Of a stretch of DNA of 64,000 bases, positions 23,422 through 34,588 are shown piece after piece. Every line of letters starts with the position of its first letter. The first letter of the stretch is position 1. Below the pieces are notes generated by a model. It made no database searches, was not told where the DNA came from, and worked only from the letters and a program-made list of their open reading frames with translations. A program made the translations under genes and the position numbers. The stretch is taken from positions 269,423,870-269,487,869 of the forward strand of contig NC_081407.1 in the NCBI RefSeq assembly GCF_030272615.1, written 5' to 3'. The stretch comes from Cryptomeria japonica. Taxonomy: Eukaryota > Streptophyta > Pinopsida > Cupressales > Cupressaceae.

Positions 23422-25554
23422 CTAATACTTGGTCTCAAACCATCCACTCCTTATTGATAACCCTTCCCCCTCACTATTATAACCTTTTTCCCTTATGCTT
23501 GCAATGACTGTCATTTCTTTGAGGAGTGGAACCTATAGTTTTGGGGCTAAGCAAATGATAGATAAAAATAAATAGGGGTTTAAAAATATGATTAACTAAT
23601 AGGTACATAAATATATACTAGAAATTGGGGATACTTTAATAATAATTGTTTAAAAAGAGGGGATAAACAAAATTAAGATATAGAGGTAAAAATAAAAATT
23701 AAGTATATTACATAAGATTCCAGAACTAAAGGTCGTATAGGAAATATTTACTAAGTGAATCCCCTAGGGTACATACATTATGTTTGGCCATTGAGAGCCA
23801 CATCACCTTTTCTATTTGCCCATGTTGGAGAAACATTAGTATCTTGTTACCATCTCCAACCAACATGTGGTTACAATGCCTCATCATTTAAGATGTCGTA
23901 GTTGTTTATCACACAATATTTCGCTTACTATTATTACTTTATATTTCATGCGACATTTCCCTCTTATAAATCCTTTCATCTTATGGATGCAACCAATTGT
24001 AGGAGGGTCATATACTATCACTAACATTCCTATTTCAATTTCTTAGGTAGTGACAGGTACTGTATATAGAGAAACTTACCATCATGGGTAGAAAAAAAAT
24101 TGTCAAATATTGTGTTAAATTCTAACATCTCATATGATACCAATCCATACCACTTTGTATATAGGAAAAAAATTATAACCCTAATGTTTACTCAGCCTAT
24201 TTCGTGAATGGTTCATCAAAGCTTATATTTTGTGTTCTAACAATTTTTTTTTTAAAATTTCACTACATATTTTCTCTATATTTTGTTGTTCACATGGAGC
24301 ACACATGTCAAATGATGGACTTACACACTAAATATTTAATCGATTCCATTAGTTTATATGAGCCTAGATATCCTTTTATGTATTAATATTTACGTTATGT
24401 ACATGTTTATTAGTGCTACATAGTTTGAAATAAATGACCATTTTAAGATTCGCATACACCTCGAAGTGGGGGGAAAATATAATGGTAAAATTTGTATGCA
24501 ACATCTCATTTTTATATGTGCTCATTTTCATAAATCTTATTGATGAATGGCACAATCTTGTGAGAAGTTGGACTAATTCTCATAAACTTCATCTATTCTC
24601 ATATAAACACATTACCACAATTATGAATGTACCCTATCCAAGTATCTATAAACTTTCCCATGTGATTCACATTTATTTTATCCACTATATTTAAATATTT
24701 ACTCCACATTAACTTTAGTACTCCAATATATTGGATCATTCTTATGCACACATATTTGACCACTAAGATTTAAATATTCAAATTTATTTTTTGGCAAAAT
24801 TCTACCGATTTCACTAACAAATATGAGGTAACTAAATACACATTTGAATACTTTATTATTATGTTTTTATGTTTAAAGCATTTAATTACATGTATTCGTT
24901 ATTACTAAGAATATTTCTAATATCATTTACATTTAAGTAAGGAGTAGTAGAAGACTCTAATTAGAGCATCTAAAATGAATCTAAATCTACATATTCATCC
25001 TAAAGAATTTGCATGACTATAATTTATTTTCCTTAGTCATTTCCAAGGATATAAACCCTAAATTTTTTGGAAAATGATCTAAGAGAGTTTATCCTCTAAT
25101 TATCTAATAACCTTTTAAATGTATCCATAAATACCATGAGTTATTAGAGCAGAGTAGAAAGTCGAAAATCAAGAAAATTATGAATAACCCATAGATGTTA
25201 GGATCAAATCCACAAATTTAGAGGCAATTTACAAGTGCAAATTCAATGTGTGTGAAATAATAATTCTACAATAATATTTTGATATTTTCCAAATAAAGAA
25301 ACATCATTTTTAAATTTGCAATAGCCAAAATTCTAGAATCTTCATCAAAATTATTTATTCTTAAGCATAAAACTAAATATAGCTCATTTATTACATTTAC
25401 TTTCTTAAAAAACAAATTACCTGTACCCATCACTTATTAACCTAGATTAATTTAGGGAATGTAAGAAACATTAAACTAAATTGATTTATAATCTTGTTGT
25501 TGTATTTATTTAATTAACATAAACATTAATATAAAGCAACAAATCCCATGCACT

Positions 25555-27624
25555 GTCAACAAGAAATGGGTGGGAGAAGGAGTAGTGGCATTAGGGTTTT
25601 AGGAGGCCATGGCGAGGTAGGAGAGGTTGCATATGAGGGGAGTGAAGATGAAGGCAAAAATGACAATGAGAGGAAATCGCAGGAGGACTGCAGAGTAGGG
25701 AGTCTTCTGAAGATGCTCGGTATTGTGTGGGTTTGTCCCTTTCCGTCGGCTGCCTGCAGAGACTTCCATGTTTTCTCCACCCCTTAGTTTGGTGGTGTTG
25801 TTGCATCTAGGGATGATGGGGGCAACCTTTTTGTGTGTCATGGATTGCTCGTGCTCGGTTGGTGTCAGATTGGTGGTCCATTTTGTTCTTTGGAGGGAGG
25901 GCATGTTGTTTCTTTGTGCTCGAAGGTGTATGCTACTGACACAGACTTTGCTCTTCCTATGGGTTGTGACCTTGTGGTCGATGGCAGACTTTTTCAACCA
26001 ATGGTGCTTTCTACAGTGGGCATTGTGGGTGTGAATGAGGTTGTGTGTTGATGGGGTTCTCTGCCCTATCCTCTCAGCTTCGCTTCCTATCCATGTTGTC
26101 TACCGTGGATGGTGGCTCTGTCATTTCTTGACTCTAGATCTAGGATGGGCTTTCTTTTGGACCTAGTGGGTATGTCAGATGGAGATGCAGATGTTGATCA
26201 TTATGCTACGCAAGAAGGTTTATGTGGTGGTTGCGGTGGTGTATGCTTTGTCTGTTGATTGTGCTTTCCTGGTTGAGCCTTGGTGTGAGGGGGTTGTTTG
26301 GGATCCAGGTGGAGTTTTTATTTTCTTAGAGTCCCTTCTCCCCATGGGTTGTTTTGTGGCCTTTGGGAAAGATCTGGTGTGGATGGGGGTCTCTGTCTAG
26401 GAGGTCCCTGCATCTTTTTGGGTGTGGTTTTTCAGAGTTTTCTCTTGTAGATTGTGATTTATTTTATGGATCTATTCATTTCAAAAGATTCTGTGGTGTT
26501 TCACAAGTTGTCTTCTTTCCATTTCTCTCAGTCTGTCCTCTTGAGGTGGACCACTCTTCTATAGAGGGGAAGAGTTGTGGGCTACATTTTGTGGGATGAC
26601 TCCTGCTAGGGGTATTGGATACCATGTTTTTCGAGGCTGGATGTGCTCTTGTGATTATCTCTCTTCTATTGGGTCTTTTTCCCTCTTCTCCTATAGAGTT
26701 TGAGATTCTGGTGAGGCTTGTTGGCATAGAGTCTTTCTGGTGCTAGCCTCCCTTTCTATTCAAGGTTTTGGGAGCCTTTTAAAAACCCTTCCATCGAGCT
26801 AAGCATCATGAGATTACTTTTTGGTTGTTGGACAATGTTTTGTGGTTAGAAGCTTGGTTCTCTCTATTGATGGTCTCTTTCCTTCCAGCTCCTATTGAGG
26901 TGGTTCCTTGTCCTATAGATGTTAGGAGTTGTGCTAGAAGGTGGGCTCTGATCAGATGCTGGGTGGTGATGGGCGTCCTCCTGCTGGTTATGGGATCCAT
27001 TTTAAAACTCATTTTGAAGGTTCAGCATGCCTTTCAAAATCCCCGTTTTGGATTTTTCTCTTTGTTTATGTTTTTGATGCCTAGTTTGGGTTGTGGGAGC
27101 CTTGTAAAACCCACAGGTAGGTTGGATGCTAGTAGTTTTCAAGCGCCCATCCTGGCCAGTTGTTGTTTTTGTTTTTGGTTAAGGACGCTTTTTTTTTTTG
27201 GAGATCTGAGGTCTATGTTGCAGGTTAAGGGAGCCTACGAAAACGCTTCTCTATTAGTTTTGGGGGCCATTCCAAAACCTAGGCTGAAGGTTAGAGGAGC
27301 CTTTAAAAACCCTTTGATTCTAGATTCTAAATGTATGCCTATCTGTTGTAATCTGGTGTCTTTGAAGGTTATGGGTGCCTAGAAACACCCATGGTCTTAG
27401 TTGAAGGTTAAGGGAGCCTTAGTAAAACCCTTGTGCATGTATTAAGGGTTGGTCTTTTCAGTCTCGGTCGTGGTTGGGCTATTGGTTTTCAGGTGATTAT
27501 TCCTTTAGGCAGCGTTGTATTGTGGGTTCCAGATCCTAGTAAAACCTGAGGGTTTTGGGTCCCTTCAAAACCTATTGTTTGGGGTTTCGGGTCTCCTCAA
27601 AACCTGTTTATCCTTAATCAAATA
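25555..27624 (+). mobile_element. 2.07 kb retro-insertion in unit C, LINE-like 3' tail
   Basis: It is flanked by a 15 bp duplication, CAAATCCCATGCACT (25540-25554) and CAAATCCCATACACT (27625-27639). Units A, B and D have the corresponding site uninterrupted. The + strand is rich in G and T, unlike the AT-rich surroundings. The 3' end, GGGTTTCGGGTCTCC then TTTATCCTTAATCAAA, resembles the ends of the LINE derivatives at 51778 and 53620. I see no reverse transcriptase or endonuclease. Open frames such as 25548-25787 and 26825-27382 match no family I know. It is best read as a LINE-mobilised non-autonomous insertion. Confidence 0.75.
26763..27606 (+). repeat. Interspersed imperfect palindromic motif, about 11 copies
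   Basis: A motif of about 25 bp with consensus GGTTnnGGGnGCCTTnnAAAACC recurs near 26765, 26987, 27018, 27091, 27223, 27258, 27289, 27366, 27404, 27551 and 27582. Each has a GGTTT-like left end and an AAACC-like right end, so each can fold on itself. Spacing is irregular. The overlapping frame 26825-27382 therefore shows a recurring peptide (KVRGAFKNP, KVQHAFQNP). Confidence 0.75.
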
Positions 27625-27639
27625 CAAATCCCATACACT

Positions 27640-28500
27640 ACGATCATAAGTAAATTATTATGTTATTTATATTTAAATAAATTGTTATTATATTTAGGCT
27701 TTGGAGTGCACCTCATCCAAATTATTTGCATCTCTCTTGCAACCTACTTTTGAAGTGTTGATATATTCTACCAAGTTAAATGAGTATAATACAAAATATC
27801 ACATACTCTAGGCATCTTTAACAAGCAAAGAATGACAAGCCATATTTCTTTAGAAAAAAGAAAAAATTAGAGGCATTAAAATCATACATATTTCTTTTGC
27901 TTCTAATAATTTCTTGTCATTGTTTTGGAAGAATAATAATAAGGAAGACCCAACATCCTGACATGATATCATAGCCCAAAGATATGTCAAGCGTAAACAC
28001 TCTTTACCCTTGAACAAAAAATGGTACATGAAAGACCCCACATCCTCACATCATATCACAGACCAAAGATATGCCAAATATAGAGTGTCTTTATATTTTT
28101 TAAGAGCAAAAATAGATTAACCATATTACATTAGAAAAAATAAGAACTAGATAAATTAACTTAGAGAAATTATGGGTTACTTTTTATTATTGTTTATTGT
28201 TTATTGTTATCAATTGTGTGTGGTTTTCTTAGAAGAATAATGGTAGACATGAGCCACATCCTCACATCATATCACAACCCAAAGATGTGCCAAATGTAGA
28301 TAGGCTTTACATTTTCAAGGAGCGAAGTGACAAGCATATTTACTTTTAAAAAAGCAAGATTAGAGGTGATACCTTAGATAAATTGTAAATAATAATTTTA
28401 ATTATTATCAATCACTTATCATGTTATTGGAAGAAGACTGATACGCAAGACACACACTCTCACATCATATCATCACATCCAAAAGATATGCCACAATGCT
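27640..28500. repeat. Unit C tail end and motif array (reverse orientation)
   Basis: Four reverse copies of the array motif (CATCCTCACATCATATCACA then CCCAAAGATATGCC) start near 27945, 28029, 28249 and 28448. This array lacks the higher-order expansion seen in unit A. Confidence 0.8.
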
Positions 28501-28539
28501 ACTGTGTATAGAAATGTACAATAAATCAAAGAGCTGATG

Positions 28540-28827
28540 GGATTCAATCGGTGTCATCTGGATTAAGTTCTAAAACCGTATAATTTTGTAGTACGAATTA
28601 TTTATTTATTTTTGTTCCAAAAGAAATATTCCTATAAGAAATCAACTGATCTGTGGGGAGATTTGCTAAACTGCTTTTAAGGTATAACCCATTTAACATG
28701 TCCCTAAGAAAAGCATTGGATTCAAAGTTAAAAGAGGTGAGCAATTTTAATGGGGAAGTTAATTAGAATATTTCATAAATCTATTAGTATTTAAATACAT
28801 GAAATAATATGAATACAGATATCCTCA
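28540..28827 (+). promoter_or_regulatory. 5' region of truncated copy C
   Basis: GATGGGATTCAATCGGTGTC, CATGTCCCTAAGAAAAGCAT and ATATTTCATAAATCTATTAG match the reverse complement of the blocks upstream of copies A and B. A TATA-like TATTTAAATA lies near 28789. Confidence 0.65.
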
Positions 28828-29297
28828 AATGATGAGTTTTCACAATATTGGGCAATAACAAATCTCACAGGGTTCAAGGAAGAGGATTTGAAAAGAATTT
28901 TCTAAATAGTCAATAAAGAATCATTTGATAGAATAATGGGTAGACTGGACAAAAGTAAGAAAACCGGAAAAATGTTCTTACTATTGCTTTCAATAATGGG
29001 AGACCGTAAGTTTGTTAAAAACAATAAGAAGAATATATTCCACATGGATATTGTTGGTATTGTATGACTAAAACTATTTGTATATTTTTAATTGGAGATA
29101 AAAATTTATTGTTCTTAATATAGAATTGAAATATTAATTTTTCATATTGCATGATAAGAACTACAGTTAAAAATATAATAAGAACTACAGTTAAAAATAT
29201 ATTTTAAGAAAATATACATTAAAAAACTGAAAGGATATGCAAAGGTGTCACTGATATGGAGATAGGCATGGATATGGAGGATGTGTTGGCAACGTAA
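28828..29297 (+). pseudogene. Truncated family copy C (promoter joined to mid-gene)
   Basis: Directly after 5'-untranslated-like sequence (ATATCCTCA), the frame continues at the equivalent of residue 395: DEFSQYWAITNL, EEDLKRIF, a TAA at 28903-28905 where the intact copy has Trp, then IVNKESFDRIMGRLDK and LLSIMGDRKF. It ends at TGA 29065-29067. After about 170 bp of AT-rich insertion, a second piece (29235-29297) reads CKGVTDMEIGMDMEDVL, which matches CRGIVDLEIGVDMEDVL of the intact protein. The first about 394 codons are deleted. It lies tail-to-tail with the intact gene. Confidence 0.85.
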
Positions 29298-29832
29298 ATG
29301 AAAGGATATACACAAAATCAAATTGATAATTAGGTTTTATAATATTCCATCCAAATGCATCTGCTGAGTATAAAGTCAAATGGAACTTCGTATCAGTGTA
29401 TAGCCACTCATCAAGTGAGAGGGAAGAGATTATTTTCTTAGCATTTTTTTGTTGGAAATGTTCTGGTAGAGATGTATGCAAAATGTTGAATCTTGTTCGG
29501 GTCTTCATACATGAAACTGGTAAAAGTAAAAATAGTAAAATCATTGTAAGTTGTAAGTTCTTATTGTTTGTCATATCTCACTTGCAAGTATCTCTCTGTT
29601 AGGTGCAAATTAGAAATTAGCTGAATACGACAGTTTTTTTGTTTTTTTAATTAATTAACAAATACAATAAAAATACATCCTAAATGCTACATGTAGACCC
29701 TAGATTAGATCTTGACATAAATCAAAATTCAAAATTATACCTTTAGCTTTGCTTTTTCTTTTTTTTCCCTTTCTACTTAAACATCAAATAATATGACTAT
29801 ACGATCAATATTATTTTTACATATTATCTACA
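29298..29832. other. Interval between convergent copies C and B
   Basis: No recognised gene is present. A 68-codon + frame at 29396-29602 (SEREEIIFLAFFCWKCSGRD) has no recognisable domain and is probably chance. The remainder is AT-rich and would hold the 3' ends of both convergent copies. Confidence 0.5.
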
Positions 29833-31860
29833 CTACAAACTAGTAAATAGGATATCTCCTTCTGCGACCAGATATTCCAAGAGCCCGCTCACCATACCTG
29901 CAAGTTCAATGGCTCTTTCGATCTTCTTTTCATCCATATTCTCTGCCCACTGCTTTGTGAATTCTAGAATCCTTTCCCGAGCAACCAACAGACCAGAAAC
30001 AATGATATGGCCCACCAATGTGCGCAGAATGTCACTCAACTCCTCCAAGTTGGAATAAGAACATTCAGCAAGTCTAATCAAGAGACTATTGGACACTCTT
30101 TCTTCGGATTGTTCCAAAAGGTTCTTAAACTGTCTAAGCTGACCGTCTACTCTCGCTCGCTCTTCGGTTGTAAGAGCCCGCTCTACTCCAGCTCGCCTTT
30201 CTTCAATAGACTTGCCCAAGCCCTCCTTGAACTTTCTAATTACCTTCCCCATATCTCCTTCGCAACTTATACTTTCTGCAAACACTTTGAAATTGAATGT
30301 GTTAAAGATGTCAAGGGGATCCACAACAATGTTTTCCGGGAAGTCCACAAACTTGAACACATCTTTTGTCTCCCTGAATGCTTTCAACACATCCTCCATA
30401 TCCACTCCAATCTCAAGATCAACGATACCACGGCATATCATTGTTATAGTTGTCATCCAACTATTCTCGCTGGGCTGCAGACGCTGATTTCGAGCAAATG
30501 AACGATTGCCCATTAGCGAAAGAAGTCCCGGGCAGCTTTCTCTAATTCTTCTACCTGCGTCCATTCTACCCTTCATTATATCAAGTGATTTTTTATTGAC
30601 TATCCAGAAAATTCTTCTTAGATCCTCATCCTCGAACACGGTGTCGGCCATTAGTGGCCAATATTTTGAAAGCTCATCATTTGATGATAAAACATACTTC
30701 TTGTCAAGCTTGAAGAGATCCTGAACAAATTGGTTGCCGAATACCAGAACCGAGAAATACCAGCAAATGAAGCAGAACAACCAAAGAGAACTTATTGCTA
30801 AAATCAAAACATACAAGGGAAGGAGCGGTACAAGGCAGGAAAGAGAAATCAAAATATGCCTCAACCTAAATTCTGGATTTAACAGAAAATATGCCAGCCT
30901 AGGGCATAATGGGTTGACTACAACGGCGGCTGGCACTAAGAAAAGATAGATCATGTGGATGAATTTACTTTTCTCGAGTGAATTTCCACAATAAATTGCC
31001 GCCTTGAACCATCTGCAGAGCATGAGAATCCATCCAATGAAGATGAAAACGCCCTGAAGATAAAATGTCAGATTATTTCCTCCATTGTTAAGATGAAGAA
31101 GAGATGAACGACATCCCACTTTAGCACCCATGACCACAATACAAATTGTGACAATCATTCCGGCGCCTGGACTGCACAATGAGCTGCAAATAAAATACCA
31201 TGTTTTCCATGCACGAGCTGCAACCCATGATTTCATTACCTCATTTCTAAAATTCTCCCACCTATCACCTTCTTTTTTCAAATGTTTAGAAAGTATTTTG
31301 GAAACCATGGGACCGACAAAGTCGTGCATTAACTTACCAGACAAGATGACCGCCCCTAACAAAAGGAGGAGAGATGAGGCTCCCAGTAAGAGAAGCCCAC
31401 CGGATGACACAAACCAGAGGCCCGCTTTCCTTTTGATTTGGGAGTTATTAGCATTCTGCAATGCATAAATTTCTGTAGCGATTTGAAAGAAGAGAGTCAG
31501 AAACAAGGCAGCTACGTTGCTCCATCTCCCTTCAGTGCCCGCCATGGCCATTCCAGGCAGAAGACATCCCACAAATACACACATTGTCAGCCTCGCCGCA
31601 TCCATTACCAGTTGATTCTCAACCAACATTTCCAAGTTCGTTTCATTGGGCCTGCCAAAAACAGTCACCTTTTGGATATTAACATATCCCAAAATCTGTA
31701 TGGTAAGAGAACTTAAAACAAAGAGATTGCTTGGGATCCACCAACTACGTGATACTTTTACATAGTTCTTGGCTCTATCCACAGCAATATCCCATAGCAT
31801 AAATGTTATAAGCGCACATGTGGCAGCTATCATCTTCCAGTCATTCAAATCATACTCCAT
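29833..31860 (-). CDS. Uncharacterised multi-pass membrane protein, intact family member (copy B)
   Basis: This is a single uninterrupted frame of 675 codons, from MEYDLNDWKM to GDILFTSL. The open frame extends 26 codons further upstream, but that stretch is not conserved as protein in copy A, although its DNA is, so I place the start at 31860. Hydrophobic, probably membrane-spanning segments lie near residues 11-28, 42-60, 90-106, 115-133, 150-174, 221-249, 268-284, 301-327 and 335-375. Residues of about 380-675 are hydrophilic and largely helical-looking, with acidic and basic stretches (EERRAGVERALTTEERARVD). I recognise no catalytic motif. The conserved signature includes NQLVMDAARL and MAMAGTEGRWSNVAAL. 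I believe similar proteins occur in gymnosperms, but I cannot name a family. Upstream lie a TATA-like box and the motif array of unit B. Its relatives in this window are all broken. Confidence 0.9.
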   Translation of the reverse strand: MEYDLNDWKMIAATCALITFMLWDIAVDRAKNYVKVSRSWWIPSNLFVLSSLTIQILGYVNIQKVTVFGRPNETNLEMLVENQLVMDAARLTMCVFVGCLLPGMAMAGTEGRWSNVAALFLTLFFQIATEIYALQNANNSQIKRKAGLWFVSSGGLLLLGASSLLLLLGAVILSGKLMHDFVGPMVSKILSKHLKKEGDRWENFRNEVMKSWVAARAWKTWYFICSSLCSPGAGMIVTICIVVMGAKVGCRSSLLHLNNGGNNLTFYLQGVFIFIGWILMLCRWFKAAIYCGNSLEKSKFIHMIYLFLVPAAVVVNPLCPRLAYFLLNPEFRLRHILISLSCLVPLLPLYVLILAISSLWLFCFICWYFSVLVFGNQFVQDLFKLDKKYVLSSNDELSKYWPLMADTVFEDEDLRRIFWIVNKKSLDIMKGRMDAGRRIRESCPGLLSLMGNRSFARNQRLQPSENSWMTTITMICRGIVDLEIGVDMEDVLKAFRETKDVFKFVDFPENIVVDPLDIFNTFNFKVFAESISCEGDMGKVIRKFKEGLGKSIEERRAGVERALTTEERARVDGQLRQFKNLLEQSEERVSNSLLIRLAECSYSNLEELSDILRTLVGHIIVSGLLVARERILEFTKQWAENMDEKKIERAIELAGMVSGLLEYLVAEGDILFTSL

Positions 31861-32200
31861 TTGAAATCTCAACGCCCACAGACAACAAAAATGTCTAATT
31901 AAAGAAAGGACGCCGCAGATGAGGATGTCCTGATTCAAATGGATTCATTGTATAAATACTAACAGATTTATGAAATATCCTAATGAAATATTCTTTTCTT
32001 GGGGACACGTTAAAGAGGTCCCATCTTAAAGCAGTTAAGCGAAGCTCGTCAAGGCTCGGTTAATTTGTTATAGGAATACCTCCTTTGAAACAGAAAAATT
32101 ACTCGCATCTCAAAATTTGACGAGCCTGTAGCGTGATAGCTTTTATAAAGTATTTAAATTTAATCTAGACAATGCTGATTGAGTCCCATCTGGTCGTTGA
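31861..32200 (-). promoter_or_regulatory. Conserved 5' region and TATA-like box of copy B
   Basis: Sequence conserved with unit A (15922-16260) extends about 340 bp upstream of the start. A TATA-like TATTTATA on the minus strand (31951-31958) lies about 90 bp above the ATG. Farther up are GGGACACGTTAAAGAGGTCC and ATCTCAAAATTTGACGAGCC (plus-strand text), the strongest conserved blocks. Confidence 0.6.
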
Positions 32201-32216
32201 TTTAGAATGCATTTCT

Positions 32217-33045
32217 GTGGCATATCTTTAGTCTCTGATATAATGTGGGGATGTGGGTCCTATCTATTTAAAAAAAAAAAATTCTACTTTGTTATTCTTT
32301 GCTTCTCGAAAATGTAAAGACTATATTTAATATAGCTGTGAGTTCTGATATGATGTGAAGATGTGGATTTTTCTTATTATTATTCTTTTAAAAAATATAA
32401 ATAATTGATAATAAGTAATGTAATATGTACAATTTATCTAGGGTAATATCTTTAATTCTTGTTCTTCCTAAAGTAATATGACTCGTCATTCTTTATTTTT
32501 GAAAAATATGAAGGCTCTCTACCTTTGACATGAGCTGTGATATGATTTGAGGATGTGGCTCTTGTCTACCATTATTCTTACAAAAACATGAAAAGTAATT
32601 CATAACAATTTAAAATTATTTTGTACAATTTATCTAAGGTAGTACCTCTAATCTTTTTCATTTTAAATTAATATGGCTTGTCAATTTGCTTCTTGAAAAT
32701 GTAAAGACTATATATTTGACATATATTAAGGTGGCGATATGATGTATGTGGGTCTTGTCTACCATTATTCTTCCAAGCAAATGATAAACAATTGATAACA
32801 ATTAAAATTAATACACTATTTGTCTAAGTTAATTCATTAGATCTTGTTATTTCTAAAGTAATATGCTAAATCTATTTTTTCTCTTAAAAATGTAAAGACA
32901 CTATAGTTGGCATTTCTTTGGATTGTGATACGATATGGGGGAGTGCGTCTTGCATGTACCATTTTTCTTCCAAGTTCAAAAACTCTTTACACTTGGCATA
33001 TCTTTGGGATGTGATATGATGTGAGGATTTGGGGTCTTGCCTACT
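32217..33045. repeat. Motif array of unit B (six copies)
   Basis: Copies of the GGCATATCTTTGGG...GATATGATGTGAGG motif start near 32217, 32323, 32522, 32711, 32903 and 32991. The intervals of 106, 199, 189, 192 and 88 bp correspond to one pass of the pattern that is expanded in unit A. Confidence 0.8.
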
Positions 33046-33842
33046 ATTATTCTTCCAAAAAAGATTATAAGTAATTATAATAATCAAAAGCAATATATAT
33101 GATTTATCTAATGTAATGCCTCTAATTTTTTCTTTTTCTACAGAAATATGGCTTATCATTATTTTCTCATTAAAAATGTGTAGACTATGCAATATTTTAC
33201 ATTATGTCCAATTAACTTGGTATAGCATATCACCACTTCTTAGATAGGCTGCAAGTGAGATATCAATCATTCGAATGAGTTGCACTCCAAACCATGGATA
33301 AAATAAGAGTCTATTAAAATGTACATAAAAAATTAATATACATATGATTGTAGTGCGTGGAATTTAGTACTCTATATTAATGTTTATGTTAATTAAATAA
33401 ATGCAACAAGAGTATAAATCAATTTAAATTAATTTTATCATTTTTCTTAAATTAATCTAGATTATAGATGATAGCTATGTATATATATAATTTTAAAAGT
33501 GAAAATGGATAAAGTGATGTGGCCCTCGGTAGACAAACATATCCATGGATGTATCCAAGGAAATCCACTAAGTAAATATTTTCTATACGGTCTTTGATTA
33601 TGGAATCTTAAGTCAAACCCCAAAGTTTAATTTTTACCCCTATATCTTGAATTTTGTGTACCCCCTCTTAGCACATAGTTCTTATTAATTTATCTCATCT
33701 TTATACAATATATCTTAGGTACCTATTATTTAATCATAATTATACCCTCCCTATCTATTTGTACCTCTCATGTTTTGTGCATTGAAAGTATAGTTATAGA
33801 AATGGAAACCACTACAAGTATAAGGGGAAAATGCTATAATAG
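33046..33842. repeat. Tail of unit B, truncated by the gypsy insertion
   Basis: Bases 33190-33480 match 18250-18540, and 33500-33842 match 19440-19790. The stretch equivalent to about 18560-19440 is missing. The unit stops abruptly where the gypsy LTR begins. Confidence 0.75.
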
Positions 33843-34588
33843 TGAGTTTGAGGAATTTTCACTCTTGGGAATGTTAGGAACCAACCATGTCTTGTGAAAC
33901 CCTAGGTAGGGTTTTCTTAGAACCCGGAACTGGAGAAATTCAATCCCTTGGCTCCAAAATCTATTTCAACTCCTGCAGCCACTTGGAGATGTTAGATATA
34001 AGACTATTTCAACCCTCCAAACACATTAGGAGCATTCATCAATCAAATACAATAATGAAACAAAGAGAATACATGGACTAAGACATTAATTCCTGCAACA
34101 AAGATGGCTTCTCATTTACCAAATCATCATCAATCATCAAGTTCGGCCTTAGAGGATTTTATATGTAGCATCCAATGTCTCCCAATGTCCACAACTGAAA
34201 TTTGAACCATAGGACCATTGGAGACCAACTAACCTCAAAAGTTGTTAAGTTGATAACAAAAGTTATGACAATTTGACAACAATGGACAACTTTGTAGTCT
34301 TGGCATTACAACCAACCAATCCAACATAAAACCATTACATAGGAGTCCAATATGCCCCCATAACACAAGTGACATCTTTCAAGACTCAATTTGGTCATTT
34401 TGGACAATTTTGACCAAGGCTGACCCCTCTAGATCCTATTACATGACTGGATAAACATGATGGCTATAAAGCCTTACAAACATAATATTGTTCCATTTGG
34501 ATCTTGAGATCCTTACTACATTCAAGAGAAGAAAGATTAAATTGCTCATGGATTGGACTCATTATGTCCACTTGGTGCCCTTGCACCA
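33843..34588 (-). repeat. Gypsy 3' LTR
   Basis: This 746 bp repeat of 49429-50156 reads TGAGTTTGAGGAATTTTCAC on the + strand at its left end and TGCACCA at its right end. By eye, about 9 percent of positions differ over the first 350 bp. Confidence 0.88.

Larger units (their letters stand above)
22885..29297. repeat. Right arm of the large inverted duplication (unit C)
   Basis: This region is the reverse counterpart of 13986-20005: tail (22885-25550), array (27940-28500), 5' region (28540-28827) and truncated gene (28828-29297). A 2.07 kb retro-insertion (25555-27624) and a MITE remnant (23067-23269) interrupt it. Confidence 0.8.

Noticed and set aside
24204-24694. Two hydrophobic + frames (60 and 86 codons) in the unit C tail
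   Set aside because: The homologous tail of unit A does not keep these frames; they are chance openings in AT-rich sequence.
25556-25997. Minus-strand frames in the 2.07 kb insertion
   Set aside because: Open mainly because of strand composition; no motif, and the LINE-like tail orients the element to the + strand.
29396-29602. 68-codon frame between copies C and B as a real small gene
   Set aside because: No start context, conservation or domain supports it.
30007-31716. Several + strand open frames opposite the intact gene (for example 30007-30501, 31130-31468)
   Set aside because: They are antisense shadows of the 675-codon gene; they lack domains and are not conserved as protein opposite copy A.
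31861-31938. 26-codon N-terminal extension of the intact gene
   Set aside because: The DNA is conserved in copy A but the reading frame is not, so it is more likely 5' untranslated sequence.
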